In this document: positions 53,209-61,652 of the stretch, piece after piece
Position numbering within the stretch: position 1 is the first letter of the stretch
Layout of the letters: each line of letters begins with the position of its first letter
The notes under the pieces: model-generated
What the model saw: the letters and a program-made list of their open reading frames with translations, nothing else
Database searches by the model: none
Told to the model about the DNA's origin: nothing
Assembly (NCBI RefSeq): GCF_004801315.1
Contig: NZ_SSNW01000001.1
Span: 191,929 to 255,928 of the forward strand
Direction: 5' to 3'
DNA from: Deinococcus sp. Arct2-2
GTDB taxonomy: Bacteria; Deinococcota; Deinococci; Deinococcales; Deinococcaceae
DNA length: 64,000 nt
Translations under genes and position numbers: made by a program

Positions 53209-54414
53209 ATGCAGGTTCCCGCTTCCTCTTCTTCGGCGCAGACCCCCGATCTGACCCTTACTGCCCAGACCATGACCCGGCAGGCCACCGCCGTCGCTTT
53301 GGCGGTTACGGCGGGGCATTTTATCAATGACGCTTACGGTGCCATGCTGACGCCCCTCACTCCGGCCCTGCAAAGTAAATTTGGGGTCAGCATCGCCGCC
53401 GTCACGTTGCTCTCCAGCGTCTTTTCCCTCACCAGCAGCGTGATGCAGCCCCTGCTGGGCATCGTTGGGGAACGCCTAGACCGCCGCTACGCCGCCGCGC
53501 TTGGCCCCCTCATGACTGGAATCGGCCTCACGCTGATGGGCTTCGTGCCTTGGTTCGGGGCGCTGGTGCTGTTGGTGGCAGTGGCAGGCTTCGGCAGCGG
53601 CTTTTTTCACCCCGCAGGCGCGGCGTATGTGGCCCAAAACAGCCCACCCGACAAGCGCGGCCTGTGGGCCAGCATTTTTAGTGCAGGCGGGACGGGCGGC
53701 ATGGCGCTGGGGCCAGTCTTTGCAGGCGTGGGCCTCACGCATTTGCCGTGGTTCGCCCTGATCGGCGCGGTCATTGCGGCCATTACTTTCGTTGTTACCC
53801 CTTCGGGCAAACAGAGCAGCAAGCGCGTGGGGGCCGCCGAATATCTGCGAATCTTCCGGGGACCAATCGTGTGGCTGTGGGGCATGGCGGTGCTGCGGTC
53901 TCTCGCCAGCATGGGCTACAACGCCATGTTGCCCTTTATGCTGCTGGCACGCGGGTTCGGGGCGCGGGAAGTGGCCCTGACGCTGGGGGTGTACGCCGTC
54001 GCCAGTGCCATCGGCGGCATCGTGGGCGGGCGCATCAGCGACAAGCGCGGGCGGATTCCGGTGCTGCGGGCGGCTATTCTGACCACCATCCCGTTTTTTG
54101 CCATCCTGATTCTGAGCAGTCCGGCGAATTGGTGGTTCTACCCGCTCACCTTTGTGGTGGGGGCCGCCGTGAATGCCAGTATTCCGGTGGGCGTCGTCAC
54201 GGCGCAGGAATACGCGCCCGGTCATGTGGCCGTCGCCAGCTCCATCATGATGGGCTTTTCGTGGGGCTTTGCGGGCATCCTGATTTTCTTGGTGGGCGCA
54301 TTGGCCGACGTGACCAGCCCGACAACAGCGGCGTTGGTCAGCCTCAGTCTGCTGATTCCCAGTGCGCTGATTGCCTACAGATTGCCGGAACCGGAGCGGG
54401 CGACGTTCAGGTAA
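53209..54414 (+). CDS. MFS transporter, Fsr (fosmidomycin-resistance)-like
   Basis: The 401-residue protein has about 12 membrane helices. AVTAGHFINDAYGAMLTPLTP resembles the Fsr family's N-terminal motif, and GIVGERLDRRYAAALGPLMTG and GGRISDKRGRIPVL are MFS motif A copies in both halves. Fsr-like proteins export fosmidomycin or other small compounds; here the substrate is unknown. AAGGAGAG at 53188-53195 is closer to an in-frame GTG at 53200, which is an alternative start. It is followed by a hairpin shared with the convergent VIT gene. Confidence 0.85.
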   Translation: MQVPASSSSAQTPDLTLTAQTMTRQATAVALAVTAGHFINDAYGAMLTPLTPALQSKFGVSIAAVTLLSSVFSLTSSVMQPLLGIVGERLDRRYAAALGPLMTGIGLTLMGFVPWFGALVLLVAVAGFGSGFFHPAGAAYVAQNSPPDKRGLWASIFSAGGTGGMALGPVFAGVGLTHLPWFALIGAVIAAITFVVTPSGKQSSKRVGAAEYLRIFRGPIVWLWGMAVLRSLASMGYNAMLPFMLLARGFGAREVALTLGVYAVASAIGGIVGGRISDKRGRIPVLRAAILTTIPFFAILILSSPANWWFYPLTFVVGAAVNASIPVGVVTAQEYAPGHVAVASSIMMGFSWGFAGILIFLVGALADVTSPTTAALVSLSLLIPSALIAYRLPEPERATFR

Positions 54415-54449
54415 GGAAGTGGGGTGTAGGACGTAGGATTCTGGTTGAT

Positions 54450-54547
54450 AGAACGTGGAGTGTGGATCGTGAAAAAGGCAAAAGCAGGGGCTATGGAGGC
54501 TCTGGCTTTTACCCTTCCTTAGACCACCCACTCGCAATCCACGTTCT
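54450..54547. terminator. GTGGATC-type hairpin (repeat E), likely bidirectional terminator
   Basis: AGAACGTGG (54450-54458) pairs with CCACGTTCT (54539-54547). An inner AAAAGC...GCTTTT pair gives A and T runs usable in both directions. It lies exactly between the convergent Fsr and VIT genes. Confidence 0.55.
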
Positions 54548-54555
54548 GCATACCC

Positions 54556-55098
54556 TTATCCCCCCGCGCCCAATTTGCCCAGCCACACGCCCACGCCGAA
54601 TACCACCGCGCCGCCCACGATGACCTGAAAAATGGTCTGGCGCAGCGGGCTGTGCATGTAGCGCCAGCGAATCAGCGCGATGACCAGCAGTTCGACGATG
54701 ACCACCACGTAGGCCAGAGTGAGTGCCGTTTGCAGGTCGGGAATGAGGAAGGGAAGCGTGTGCAGCATGCCGCCCAAGATGGTAGCCGCGCCCGTAATGA
54801 CGCCGCGTGCGAAGGGCTTGCCGCGCCCGCTGACCAAGCCGTCGTCGCTGAGAGCTTCGGCGAGGCCCATGCTGATGCCTGCGCCCACGCTGGCGGCCAA
54901 GCCCACCCAGAAGGCGTCCAGCGGCTTGCCCGTCAATCCGGCAGTAGCAAAAATGGGAGCCAACGTACTCACGCTGCCGTCCATCAGACCCAACAGGGCA
55001 GGCTGCACCTTTTGCAAAATAAAGGCCTGATCGTGCGTCACAGGCGGCGGGGCTGAAGGCATGGGCTTGGACTGATCAGCGGAGGGCGCATCGGGCAT
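54556..55098 (-). CDS. VIT1/CCC1-family membrane protein
   Basis: The 180-residue protein has an acidic/Pro-rich N-terminus and four to five membrane helices with [20 protein letters not shown], the VIT1/CCC1 signature region, and [20 protein letters not shown]. Family members carry iron or manganese. The ferritin-like cytoplasmic domain of some relatives is missing. A TAGACT -10 box and an A+T-rich TGAGAAT-containing sequence lie just upstream, so metal-dependent regulation is plausible. Confidence 0.85.
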   Translation of the reverse strand: MPDAPSADQSKPMPSAPPPVTHDQAFILQKVQPALLGLMDGSVSTLAPIFATAGLTGKPLDAFWVGLAASVGAGISMGLAEALSDDGLVSGRGKPFARGVITGAATILGGMLHTLPFLIPDLQTALTLAYVVVIVELLVIALIRWRYMHSPLRQTIFQVIVGGAVVFGVGVWLGKLGAGG

Positions 55099-55103
55099 GG
55101 GGC

Positions 55104-55109
55104 AGTCTA
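55104..55109 (-). promoter_or_regulatory. -10 hexamer TAGACT, leaderless-type promoter of the VIT1/CCC1 gene
   Basis: On the minus strand TAGACT is followed by 5 bp and ATG 55098. Directly upstream (about 55110-55136) lies TTGAGAATAATTCCTATTAA, an A+T-rich partial dyad that could bind a Fur- or DtxR-type regulator. Confidence 0.45.
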
Positions 55110-55232
55110 ACGTTAATAGGAATTATTCTCAATAAGGCAATTGGATGGGATTGGTCGGAATAAAGCCGAACTTGTACAGAATCATCCGAGTGCCGAATAT
55201 GCGGCCCCTTCCCGCCGTATCCTGAGCTAACC

Positions 55233-56180
55233 GTGACTTCTGCACCTTTGCCGCCCCCTCCCTTCCCGCCTGCCCAGCGCCGCTACGCTGTGGTGCTCAA
55301 TCCTCATGCGGGGCGCGGCCTCGCCTCGCGCGAGTGGCCCCGGCTGGAAGGCGAGTTGCAGGCCCGCCGCCTTAACTTTCAGCTCATTTCGGCGGGATCG
55401 GGGGCCGACGCTTTGGCCCGTGTGCAAGCGTTGCCCCCAGATGTGGCGGTGCTGGCGGTGGGTGGAGACGGCACGGTAGGCGCACTCTTGCCCGCGCTGA
55501 TCGGGCAGGCAGCACGGCCTCTGGCGATTGTGCCGCTGGGCAGTGGCAACGATTACGCCGGAATGTTGGGCCTGAAACCGGGCCAGTTTGGGGAAGCCTT
55601 AGACCGCCTGAGTTACACGCCGCGCCGAGTAGATGCGCTGGAAGCTACCGTGACCGAAGGCGCGGGCGCGGGTGTGCCCCGGCTGCTGCTGAATGGCCTC
55701 GGCATGGGCTTTGACGCACAGGTGGCCGCCACCATGCTCCGCGCCCCCGCCCGCCTGACCGGATTTGGCCGCTACTTGTGGGGCGCGTTGGCCGCCCTGC
55801 GTGACTTGCAACTCACCGACCTGACCCTGACCGTAGACGGCCAGACCATCTATTCCGGCCCCAGTTGCCTTGCTGCTGTGATGAACGGCACGCGCTACGG
55901 CGGCGGCTTTCTCATCAGCCCGCAGTCGGACGCACATGACGGCCAACTGAACGCCCTCGCCAGCGGCCCCGTGACCCGCCCGCAACTGCTGGGCCTGATG
56001 GGGCGGGTGCTGCGCGGCACGCATTTGGGTCAGCCCCGCGTGTACCACGCCACCGGGCAAGCCGTGACCATTCGCTGGGCCGCGCCCACCCACCTGCACC
56101 TTGATGGCGACCTGTCGGGCGAGGTGAGTGAGATTCAGGTGCGGGTGCTGGCCGGGGCGGTGACGTTGCTGAATGGGTAG
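55233..56180 (+). CDS. Diacylglycerol kinase family lipid kinase
   Basis: The 315-residue product has the DAGK catalytic domain: [10 protein letters not shown] near the start, [15 protein letters not shown] (GGDGT), [14 protein letters not shown], and the C-terminal beta-sandwich with [20 protein letters not shown] and LHLDGDL. It phosphorylates diacylglycerol or a related lipid (YegS/DgkB-like). GTG start; TATCCT 9 bp upstream may be the -10 box. It is divergent from the VIT gene and converges on the TPR gene. Confidence 0.92.
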   Translation: MTSAPLPPPPFPPAQRRYAVVLNPHAGRGLASREWPRLEGELQARRLNFQLISAGSGADALARVQALPPDVAVLAVGGDGTVGALLPALIGQAARPLAIVPLGSGNDYAGMLGLKPGQFGEALDRLSYTPRRVDALEATVTEGAGAGVPRLLLNGLGMGFDAQVAATMLRAPARLTGFGRYLWGALAALRDLQLTDLTLTVDGQTIYSGPSCLAAVMNGTRYGGGFLISPQSDAHDGQLNALASGPVTRPQLLGLMGRVLRGTHLGQPRVYHATGQAVTIRWAAPTHLHLDGDLSGEVSEIQVRVLAGAVTLLNG

Positions 56181-56213
56181 CGGGTTGTCGGGGTAGGGGA
56201 GAGATAAGACAAA

Positions 56214-56268
56214 GAACGTGGATCGTGGAACGTGGGAAAAGCTCAACCATGATCTACGATCCACGTTC
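56214..56268. terminator. GTGGATC-type hairpin (repeat E), likely shared terminator
   Basis: GAACGTGGATCGT (56214-56226) is exactly complementary to 56256-56268 across a 29-nt loop. It lies between the convergent diacylglycerol kinase and TPR genes. T-runs are not pronounced. Confidence 0.5.
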
Positions 56269-56277
56269 CGAAGTGCC

Positions 56278-57003
56278 TTACTTCAGCGTTGCCAGTTTGG
56301 CTTTCGCTGCGTCCAGATCACGCTTTTCCCAGAAGGTGTCCGCGCTGATGGTCACTGCTTTCTCCAGTTGAACGGCGGCAGCGGCTTTGTTTCCCTGAGT
56401 CAGCAGGGCGTTGGCGTACTCGATGCGGTGAATCGCCACATTGGGTTCGAGGGCGATGGCCTTTTCAAAATTGGGAGCAACCTGTGACTTGAGGCCGCCT
56501 ACAGCGCGTCCGGCCATCCCCTTCAGGCCGCCCACGTCAAGGTTGGCGTTCCAGAGGCCGAGGGCCACGTAGGCTCCGGCCATTTTGGGATTGATCTTGG
56601 TGGCCTGATCCAGATTTTTCTTCATGTCCTGCGCCAACGGCAGGCTTTGGAACACGCCCACGTACTGAGCCAGACGGCCCTGTGCCCGCGCCAATTCGAA
56701 GTAGGCGTCGGCGTTGTTGGGGTCGAGTTTGATAGCCAGCTTGGCGTAATTCTGGGCCTTCTCGAACAGGCTCTTTTTGGCGTTGTCGGCCACCAGGGCA
56801 GCGCCTCCAGTGGTGGCCTCGGCAGCCAGAGCCAGCCCAACGCTGGTGTTCAGTGCGGCGGCGGCGGTGGCCGCTTCCTGCCATTTGCCCGAATCGTACA
56901 GGGCTTGGGCGGCTTGCTGAGACTGCGCGTGGGCCACGCCCGAAAGGGCGGTCAGGGTGAGGGCGAGGGTCAACAGGGGGCGGTTTTTTACAGCTAGGCG
57001 CAT
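56278..57003 (-). CDS. Exported tetratricopeptide-repeat protein
   Basis: The 241-residue protein has a signal peptide (LLTLALTLTALSGVAHAQ, cut after AHA) and several TPR-like helix pairs: AQALYDSGKWQEAATAAAAL, KLAIKLDPNNADAYFELARA and ALLTQGNKAAAAVQLEKAV. TPRs mediate protein contacts, here in the envelope. ATG 57003 is chosen because GGAGG lies 7 bp upstream; longer in-frame starts lack this and would spoil the signal peptide. The partner is unknown. Confidence 0.85.
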   Translation of the reverse strand: MRLAVKNRPLLTLALTLTALSGVAHAQSQQAAQALYDSGKWQEAATAAAALNTSVGLALAAEATTGGAALVADNAKKSLFEKAQNYAKLAIKLDPNNADAYFELARAQGRLAQYVGVFQSLPLAQDMKKNLDQATKINPKMAGAYVALGLWNANLDVGGLKGMAGRAVGGLKSQVAPNFEKAIALEPNVAIHRIEYANALLTQGNKAAAAVQLEKAVTISADTFWEKRDLDAAKAKLATLK

Positions 57004-57257
57004 AGGAATTCCTCCGGGGGAGTGGGGTGAGTTCAGCCGGGCAGACATCAGATGACCGCCGGAACCTGGGCAAGTTGAAAAGCTGCACCGAGTATACACA
57101 TCTGCACCCTGAAAGTCTGATGGGTGCGTCAGGAACGGTCTGCACAGGCATTTATGAACTGGGTGCAACGAGTGTGAGCTGGGGTGGTAGGCTCAAGCCA
57201 CCTTGATTCCGTCGTTTTTGGACTGCCTTTGCCGTTCTCCTTCCTTCGCGGGCGGGT

Positions 57258-60200
57258 ATGGGGGGGCCTGATGCTGTGGCGCTCGACTGGCGCGGCATTC
57301 TGGCCGACTTGCGTGCCCATCTGCCGCCCCAAGCTGGCACAGCGGGAGCAGTACGCGGCAGCCTGCGCTGGCTGGAAGGCGAGATGCGGGCACGCGGCGC
57401 GAATCCGGCGTCGGTGCGGAATATCGTTTACCGCGACATAGGCATACCCGCCGACAAAGCGGCGCTGGCAGGCATCCTGACCGACTTGGCGCAGGAAGCA
57501 GGCCGACCCCTGCCCACCGTCACACTGCCCAGTGTTCCCGCCCCCCTGCCCGATGAACTGGAACTGTTGGGCCGCAGCAAAAAGCGGGCCTACAAGCAGT
57601 TTTTGGCGGGGGTGCGGGCAGGCAGAACACCCCGGATGATCGTAACCGGGCGGCGCGGCGCGGGCAAAACGGTGCTGATCGAGCATGTGGCGTCGGCCTT
57701 GGCTGCCGAGCATGTGCCGGTGCTGCGGCTCTCTTTGGCCAGTGACGCCTTTCAAATCTTGCCCGCATTCCCCGCTGCTGGGCGTTCTTTTGCGGCGTTG
57801 GCGGCGGCTCAGGCCGAGGCTGCCCGCGCTGCTATGGCGGGCCGGGAAGGAGTGCTATTGGCCCGCGTCACCGCCGATCTGCACTTTGCCGGAGAGCCGC
57901 CCCGCTTGCCCGATGGCACACCTGTTTCTTCGGCGGTGTGGGCCACCGAACATCTGCTGCGCCGCGCCCCGGCTGGGTTGGCGGTGTTGCTGGCCCTAGA
58001 AGACGCGGCAGACTTGGAGGCCCATTTGCCCGCAGGCGTGGCCGAACTCATAGAACTGCACCCGCCCACGCCTGCCGAAGCCCGCGCCTACCTGATGGCC
58101 CGCCTCGGCATTGGCCGCGCCGCCGCCGACGCCCTCGTGCGTGAAACGGGCCGCAATCTAGACCGCCTGACCCTGCTGGCAAGCGTGGGCCGGGGCGAGG
58201 CCGGACAGGGCGAAAGTGGCGCGGCGCGGCTGCTGGCCGATCCGGATATTCGTGTTCTGGCGGCGGCTTTGGCAGGCTTGTCGGGAGTGCCTTTGCCCGC
58301 CGCGATTCCTGACGCCGCTTTGTGTGCTGCCTTAGGTTCCCCGCCCGCCGCTCTGCCCACCCATGCCCGCGCCCTGCTGTCCGGTTCCCCCGACTTGGGC
58401 TGGACTCCCGCCGATGGACTCCGGGCCGCCTTGCCGCTGGTTCCCGCCGCCGAAGCTCAGGCCGCCGCCCGCCGTTTGGTGGCTGTATTCGAGAGGCTAA
58501 GAGATGAAGCTGCCGCCGAACTCTCCGGTTTTGCACTGGCCGCACTGACCCTGCTGCAAGACTGGCCCGCTCTCGCCGCACAGGTCAGCCGCCGCCCCGA
58601 CGACGCCCGCCATTTGCCGCCGCTGTGGGCCGCCATTCGGGGCAAAACCGGACGGGGTAAGAAAGACAAAGCTGGAGCCTCGGCAGAAGCTCTAGAAATC
58701 CTCGCCCGTGCGCTCGCCACGCACCACGCCGGACGGGGCGAATACGGCGATCCCCGCGCCCGCGACGCGTTGTTTACGTTACTGGAATCTCCTCGCGATC
58801 CGGTGCGGGCGTGGGCACGGGTCAAGCTGGCCGAAAGCAGTGTGGACGCCGGAAACTTCGAGGCCGCACGTGGGCAACTGGCACATCCTGACCTGAGCGG
58901 GCTGCTGTCAGAGCCTTCTTCATCGTGGCCCGACTCCTCTTGGACGGTGGCGGCGCAGGCCGATGCGTTGTTGGTGCAAGCGGCGTTGGCCCGTTGGAGC
59001 GGAGACTTGGAGGCCGCCACCCGCGCCGCCACTGACCCCCGCACCGTGCAGGGCGGCCCGCGTGCGGCGCTGTGGCGCGGTCTGATCGCCAAAGACGCCG
59101 GACGCTGGCCCGAAGCCCTGAGCGCCCTACAAAGCGTGCCGCCCTCTAGCCCACTCTTGTCGGCCCGCGCCCGCTACCAAGAGGGCGATTTGTACCTGAG
59201 ATTGGGCCAGCCCGCCGCCGCTCTGCACGCCCTTCAGGACGCCGCCGAACGCTTGCCCCGTGCAGGCGGGAGCGCCGAAGAAACTGCCCGTGTGCTGGCC
59301 CGCGCTGCCACCGCCCAGCGCAGGTTGGGGCATCCGGCAGAGGGACTAGAGCTGCTTGGGCGGGCGCTGGGGCTCATCGCTGCGCCGGGAGTCCCTGCCC
59401 TTCCCAGAACTTTTGCCTCTGTTGCGGCCCGCTTCAGCCAGACGGAAGCCAAAAAACCCGGCCTTCAACCGGAATCCGTCTTGCCCCGCGCCCGCCTGCT
59501 TTCGGAAGGGTTGCCGATTTTGCTGGCGCTGGGCCGCCCCGATGAAGCGTTGGCCCAAGCTGCCGCTGCCATGAACTTGTTGTCGGGACTCTTGACTGTG
59601 CCGGGTTCCCGCCAAGCCGAGGCCGAATACCGCCTGCGCCGTACCCAGTACCGCCTCGCGTTGGCCTACCTGACGCGGGGAATCGGCTTGCCGTACCTCT
59701 ACCCGTTTTGTGGCCCTCGCCGAGATCATCCCGATTTGGTGCAGGCCCGTACCTTGCTGGACAATCTTCTGCGCTCTGCCGCCGATTCGTCTCAACCTGA
59801 CCGCGAACAAGTTCTCACCTTCGACATGTTGCTGACGCGGGCGCTGGCCGATCCCGCCCCAGCCTCGGCCCTACACTTTGCCGAACGTGCCTTAGCGATG
59901 ACCGATCACCCCTACGCGGCGGCTCAGGCCCATGCCATCCGTGCCGAGGCGTACTTGCGGGCCAACCAGACAGGCGCAGCGTTGGCCGATATCAACCGCG
60001 CTCATGCCTTCTTGCGCCGGGTGTCGCTGGGAGGAGAAACTGGCTCCACTACCCCCGCCGCCGATCCGGGCTTGGCCGCGCAACTGCTGGCGCTGGAAGT
60101 ACGGGCAACCATCGGGGAGGGCGCGGGCGCTTTGGTGTGGCTCAGAACTGCGCTGCAAGACCCGGCCCTGCATCCTTTCAGGATGGGCGTGTGGCGCGAG

Positions 60201-60347
60201 GCGGGGCGGGCGCTGGAGGCCCATCATCCCGCCGCTGAAAGCGTGCTGCAACAGGTGTATTCGGCGTCCAACTTGGCCCGCGTGGGCGCTCTGCGGGTGC
60301 GTGACCGGCTGTGGGTCTTGGAATCGGAGACAGGGCTTCAGGATTAA
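57258..60347 (+). CDS. Large P-loop ATPase-TPR protein (STAND-like)
   Basis: The 1029-residue protein has an N-terminal helical lead, a P-loop TGRRGAGKT at residues 130-138, a Walker B-like LAVLLALEDA at 241-250, and a long Ala/Leu-rich C-terminal part of TPR-like helix pairs (for example YQEGDLYLRLGQPAAALHAL, AQAHAIRAEAYLRANQTGAA). That order (ATPase then repeats) is the STAND or MalT-like plan of signalling ATPases that assemble on binding a ligand. No N-terminal effector domain is recognised. Two small genes follow closely. The role could be transcriptional, defence or stress signalling; none is shown. Confidence 0.75.
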   Translation: MGGPDAVALDWRGILADLRAHLPPQAGTAGAVRGSLRWLEGEMRARGANPASVRNIVYRDIGIPADKAALAGILTDLAQEAGRPLPTVTLPSVPAPLPDELELLGRSKKRAYKQFLAGVRAGRTPRMIVTGRRGAGKTVLIEHVASALAAEHVPVLRLSLASDAFQILPAFPAAGRSFAALAAAQAEAARAAMAGREGVLLARVTADLHFAGEPPRLPDGTPVSSAVWATEHLLRRAPAGLAVLLALEDAADLEAHLPAGVAELIELHPPTPAEARAYLMARLGIGRAAADALVRETGRNLDRLTLLASVGRGEAGQGESGAARLLADPDIRVLAAALAGLSGVPLPAAIPDAALCAALGSPPAALPTHARALLSGSPDLGWTPADGLRAALPLVPAAEAQAAARRLVAVFERLRDEAAAELSGFALAALTLLQDWPALAAQVSRRPDDARHLPPLWAAIRGKTGRGKKDKAGASAEALEILARALATHHAGRGEYGDPRARDALFTLLESPRDPVRAWARVKLAESSVDAGNFEAARGQLAHPDLSGLLSEPSSSWPDSSWTVAAQADALLVQAALARWSGDLEAATRAATDPRTVQGGPRAALWRGLIAKDAGRWPEALSALQSVPPSSPLLSARARYQEGDLYLRLGQPAAALHALQDAAERLPRAGGSAEETARVLARAATAQRRLGHPAEGLELLGRALGLIAAPGVPALPRTFASVAARFSQTEAKKPGLQPESVLPRARLLSEGLPILLALGRPDEALAQAAAAMNLLSGLLTVPGSRQAEAEYRLRRTQYRLALAYLTRGIGLPYLYPFCGPRRDHPDLVQARTLLDNLLRSAADSSQPDREQVLTFDMLLTRALADPAPASALHFAERALAMTDHPYAAAQAHAIRAEAYLRANQTGAALADINRAHAFLRRVSLGGETGSTTPAADPGLAAQLLALEVRATIGEGAGALVWLRTALQDPALHPFRMGVWREAGRALEAHHPAAESVLQQVYSASNLARVGALRVRDRLWVLESETGLQD

Positions 60348-60372
60348 GAATTCAGAGGGGAAGGTTATCGGG

Positions 60373-60378
60373 TATGCT
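60373..60378 (+). promoter_or_regulatory. -10 hexamer TATGCT, leaderless-type promoter
   Basis: TATGCT is followed by 6 bp and the GTG at 60385, which fixes the start of the next small gene. Confidence 0.5.
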
Positions 60379-60384
60379 ACGGGT

Positions 60385-60774
60385 GTGAGCATCACCGATT
60401 CGCAGGCCGGAGGCCGCGCCGCCATCCGACTGCTGCAAGGCTACGTCTGGCATCCTCAGAGCGCCGACGTAGACCTAGAGCACTACCTTCCCCGCGAGCT
60501 AGACCTGCCCAAATCTCCGGGCGCAGCCGACGAGGACGACGCCCATGTGCTGTGGGATATGGTGTCGCCGCCCTTTGCCTTCTTTGAAAACGGCGAGCCG
60601 ACGGCGGCCCAGACCTTTTATCAATTTACGGTGCTGCGTGTGTACGATGACCGTCCCAGCAACGAAGCCCTGCACGGCGACGCCGAGGCCGCCAGCCAAG
60701 CCCTGAATCCCTTGCTGGACGGAACGCCTGACGGTGTGGGCTGGCAACTCTGGGAAGACCTGCGGGAGCTGTGA
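60385..60774 (+). CDS. Hypothetical acidic protein
   Basis: The 129-residue product is soluble and acidic (AADEDDAHVLWDMVSPPFAF, DRPSNEALHGDAEAASQAL) with several tryptophans. I recognise no domain. The GTG at 60385 is set by the -10 box; the same frame is open further upstream over the ATPase gene, but that part is a shadow. It begins 37 bp after the large ATPase gene and is followed 15 bp later by another small gene. Confidence 0.6.
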   Translation: MSITDSQAGGRAAIRLLQGYVWHPQSADVDLEHYLPRELDLPKSPGAADEDDAHVLWDMVSPPFAFFENGEPTAAQTFYQFTVLRVYDDRPSNEALHGDAEAASQALNPLLDGTPDGVGWQLWEDLREL

Positions 60775-60789
60775 CGTGAGGGCGCAGCG

Positions 60790-61002
60790 ATGATCGTTTG
60801 GCTTGATCTGCTGGCCGAAGGAGACCAGCATCCCCGCCGTTTTGACAGCCGGGAGACGCTGTTGGTGTACCTGACCCGTGTAGAGCGCCTGACCCGCGAG
60901 GCCGCCCAAGAGCTGATTCAGAAGGGCGAAATTGGCCCGCCACTGGCCCGGCGCACATATCAGGTGCGGGCGTTGCCGCTGCCTTCGTCTGTTCATACAT
61001 GA
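60790..61002 (+). CDS. Small hypothetical protein
   Basis: The 70-residue product (MIVWLDLLAEGDQHPRRFDS..., ending near LPSSVHT) has a helical middle (TRVERLTREAAQELIQKGEI). It matches no family I know. GTGAGG lies before the ATG, and the stop overlaps the ATG of the DJ-1-like gene (ATGA), which supports that it is translated. Confidence 0.6.
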   Translation: MIVWLDLLAEGDQHPRRFDSRETLLVYLTRVERLTREAAQELIQKGEIGPPLARRTYQVRALPLPSSVHT

Positions 61003-61613
61003 CCGAACCCGATTTATCCGCTCTAGAACCAAATGCAGAAGGGCCAGTTGTTGCCATCCCCGTGTACGCGGGCGTCAGCGAACTGGAATTGGGGATCATG
61101 GTGGCTGTGTGCCGCCTGTGCGGGGGCGAGGGCGCGACCCGCACGCTGCACCGCTCTCGCGTCAGTATTCTGACTGCCGGGGGATTGGTCAGCACGCCGC
61201 ACGTGATGTACGCCGCCCTGCCCGAACCCGCCGCCCTGCTTCTTCCCGGTGGCCCCGGAGCCGCCAAAGCCGCCCGCGATCCGTTGCTGCGCGGCTTTTT
61301 GGCGGCCCATGCCGGGTTGCCTACTGGAGCCAGCGGCAGCGGTCTTCTGTTGGCGGGCGAGGCAGGCACGTTGCAAGGCCGCATTCTGGGTGGCCCCGCC
61401 GACCTCACCGACGTGCTGTGGGGCTTTTCCCCTGCCGAGGTGCGCCCCGGTGAGGTTGTGACCGATGCCCACCTGACCACCACTCCGGGCGGATTCCCGG
61501 CGATTTATGCAGCGTTGGCCGTCGCTGGGGCGGTGTGGGGTGAGGCAGCGGCGGAAGAGGCAGTGGAGAGGTTGGGGTGGTCTAAAAGTCTAGGGTCTAA
61601 GGTGCTGGGGTAG
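60999..61613 (+). CDS. DJ-1/PfpI-like protein without the nucleophile cysteine
   Basis: The 204-residue product has the DJ-1/PfpI/AraC-N-like layout: VVAIPVYAGVSELELGIMVA, ALLLPGGPGAAKAARDPLL and PTGASGSGLLLAGEAGTLQG. At the nucleophile elbow the usual Cys is replaced (GASGSG), so the classic glyoxalase or protease chemistry is unlikely, and a binding or regulatory role is more probable. The last dozen residues and the stop are encoded by GGGTCTA-type repeat DNA. It is co-translated with the small gene upstream. Confidence 0.8.
   Translation: MTEPDLSALEPNAEGPVVAIPVYAGVSELELGIMVAVCRLCGGEGATRTLHRSRVSILTAGGLVSTPHVMYAALPEPAALLLPGGPGAAKAARDPLLRGFLAAHAGLPTGASGSGLLLAGEAGTLQGRILGGPADLTDVLWGFSPAEVRPGEVVTDAHLTTTPGGFPAIYAALAVAGAVWGEAAAEEAVERLGWSKSLGSKVLG
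61579..61602. repeat. Repeat F units at the end of the DJ-1-like gene
   Basis: GGTCTAAAAGTCTAGGGTCT and the following AAGG repeat a motif also found at 15899-15929 and 17533-17563. Here it lies inside the coding sequence. Confidence 0.6.
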
Positions 61614-61639
61614 TGAGGTCTTGAGGGTGGCTGAGCGGT

Positions 61640-61645
61640 TAGACT
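61640..61645 (+). promoter_or_regulatory. -10 hexamer TAGACT, leaderless-type promoter of the second Nudix gene
   Basis: TAGACT is followed by 7 bp (GGAAGGA) and ATG 61653. The spacer itself looks like a ribosome-binding site, so an alternative upstream promoter is possible. Confidence 0.4.
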
Positions 61646-61652
61646 GGAAGGA

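Noticed and set aside
53476..54537. 353-codon open frame antisense to the Fsr-like gene
   Set aside because: Composition (His, Gln, Arg) is that of a shadow of hydrophobic codons; the sense strand encodes a clear MFS protein.
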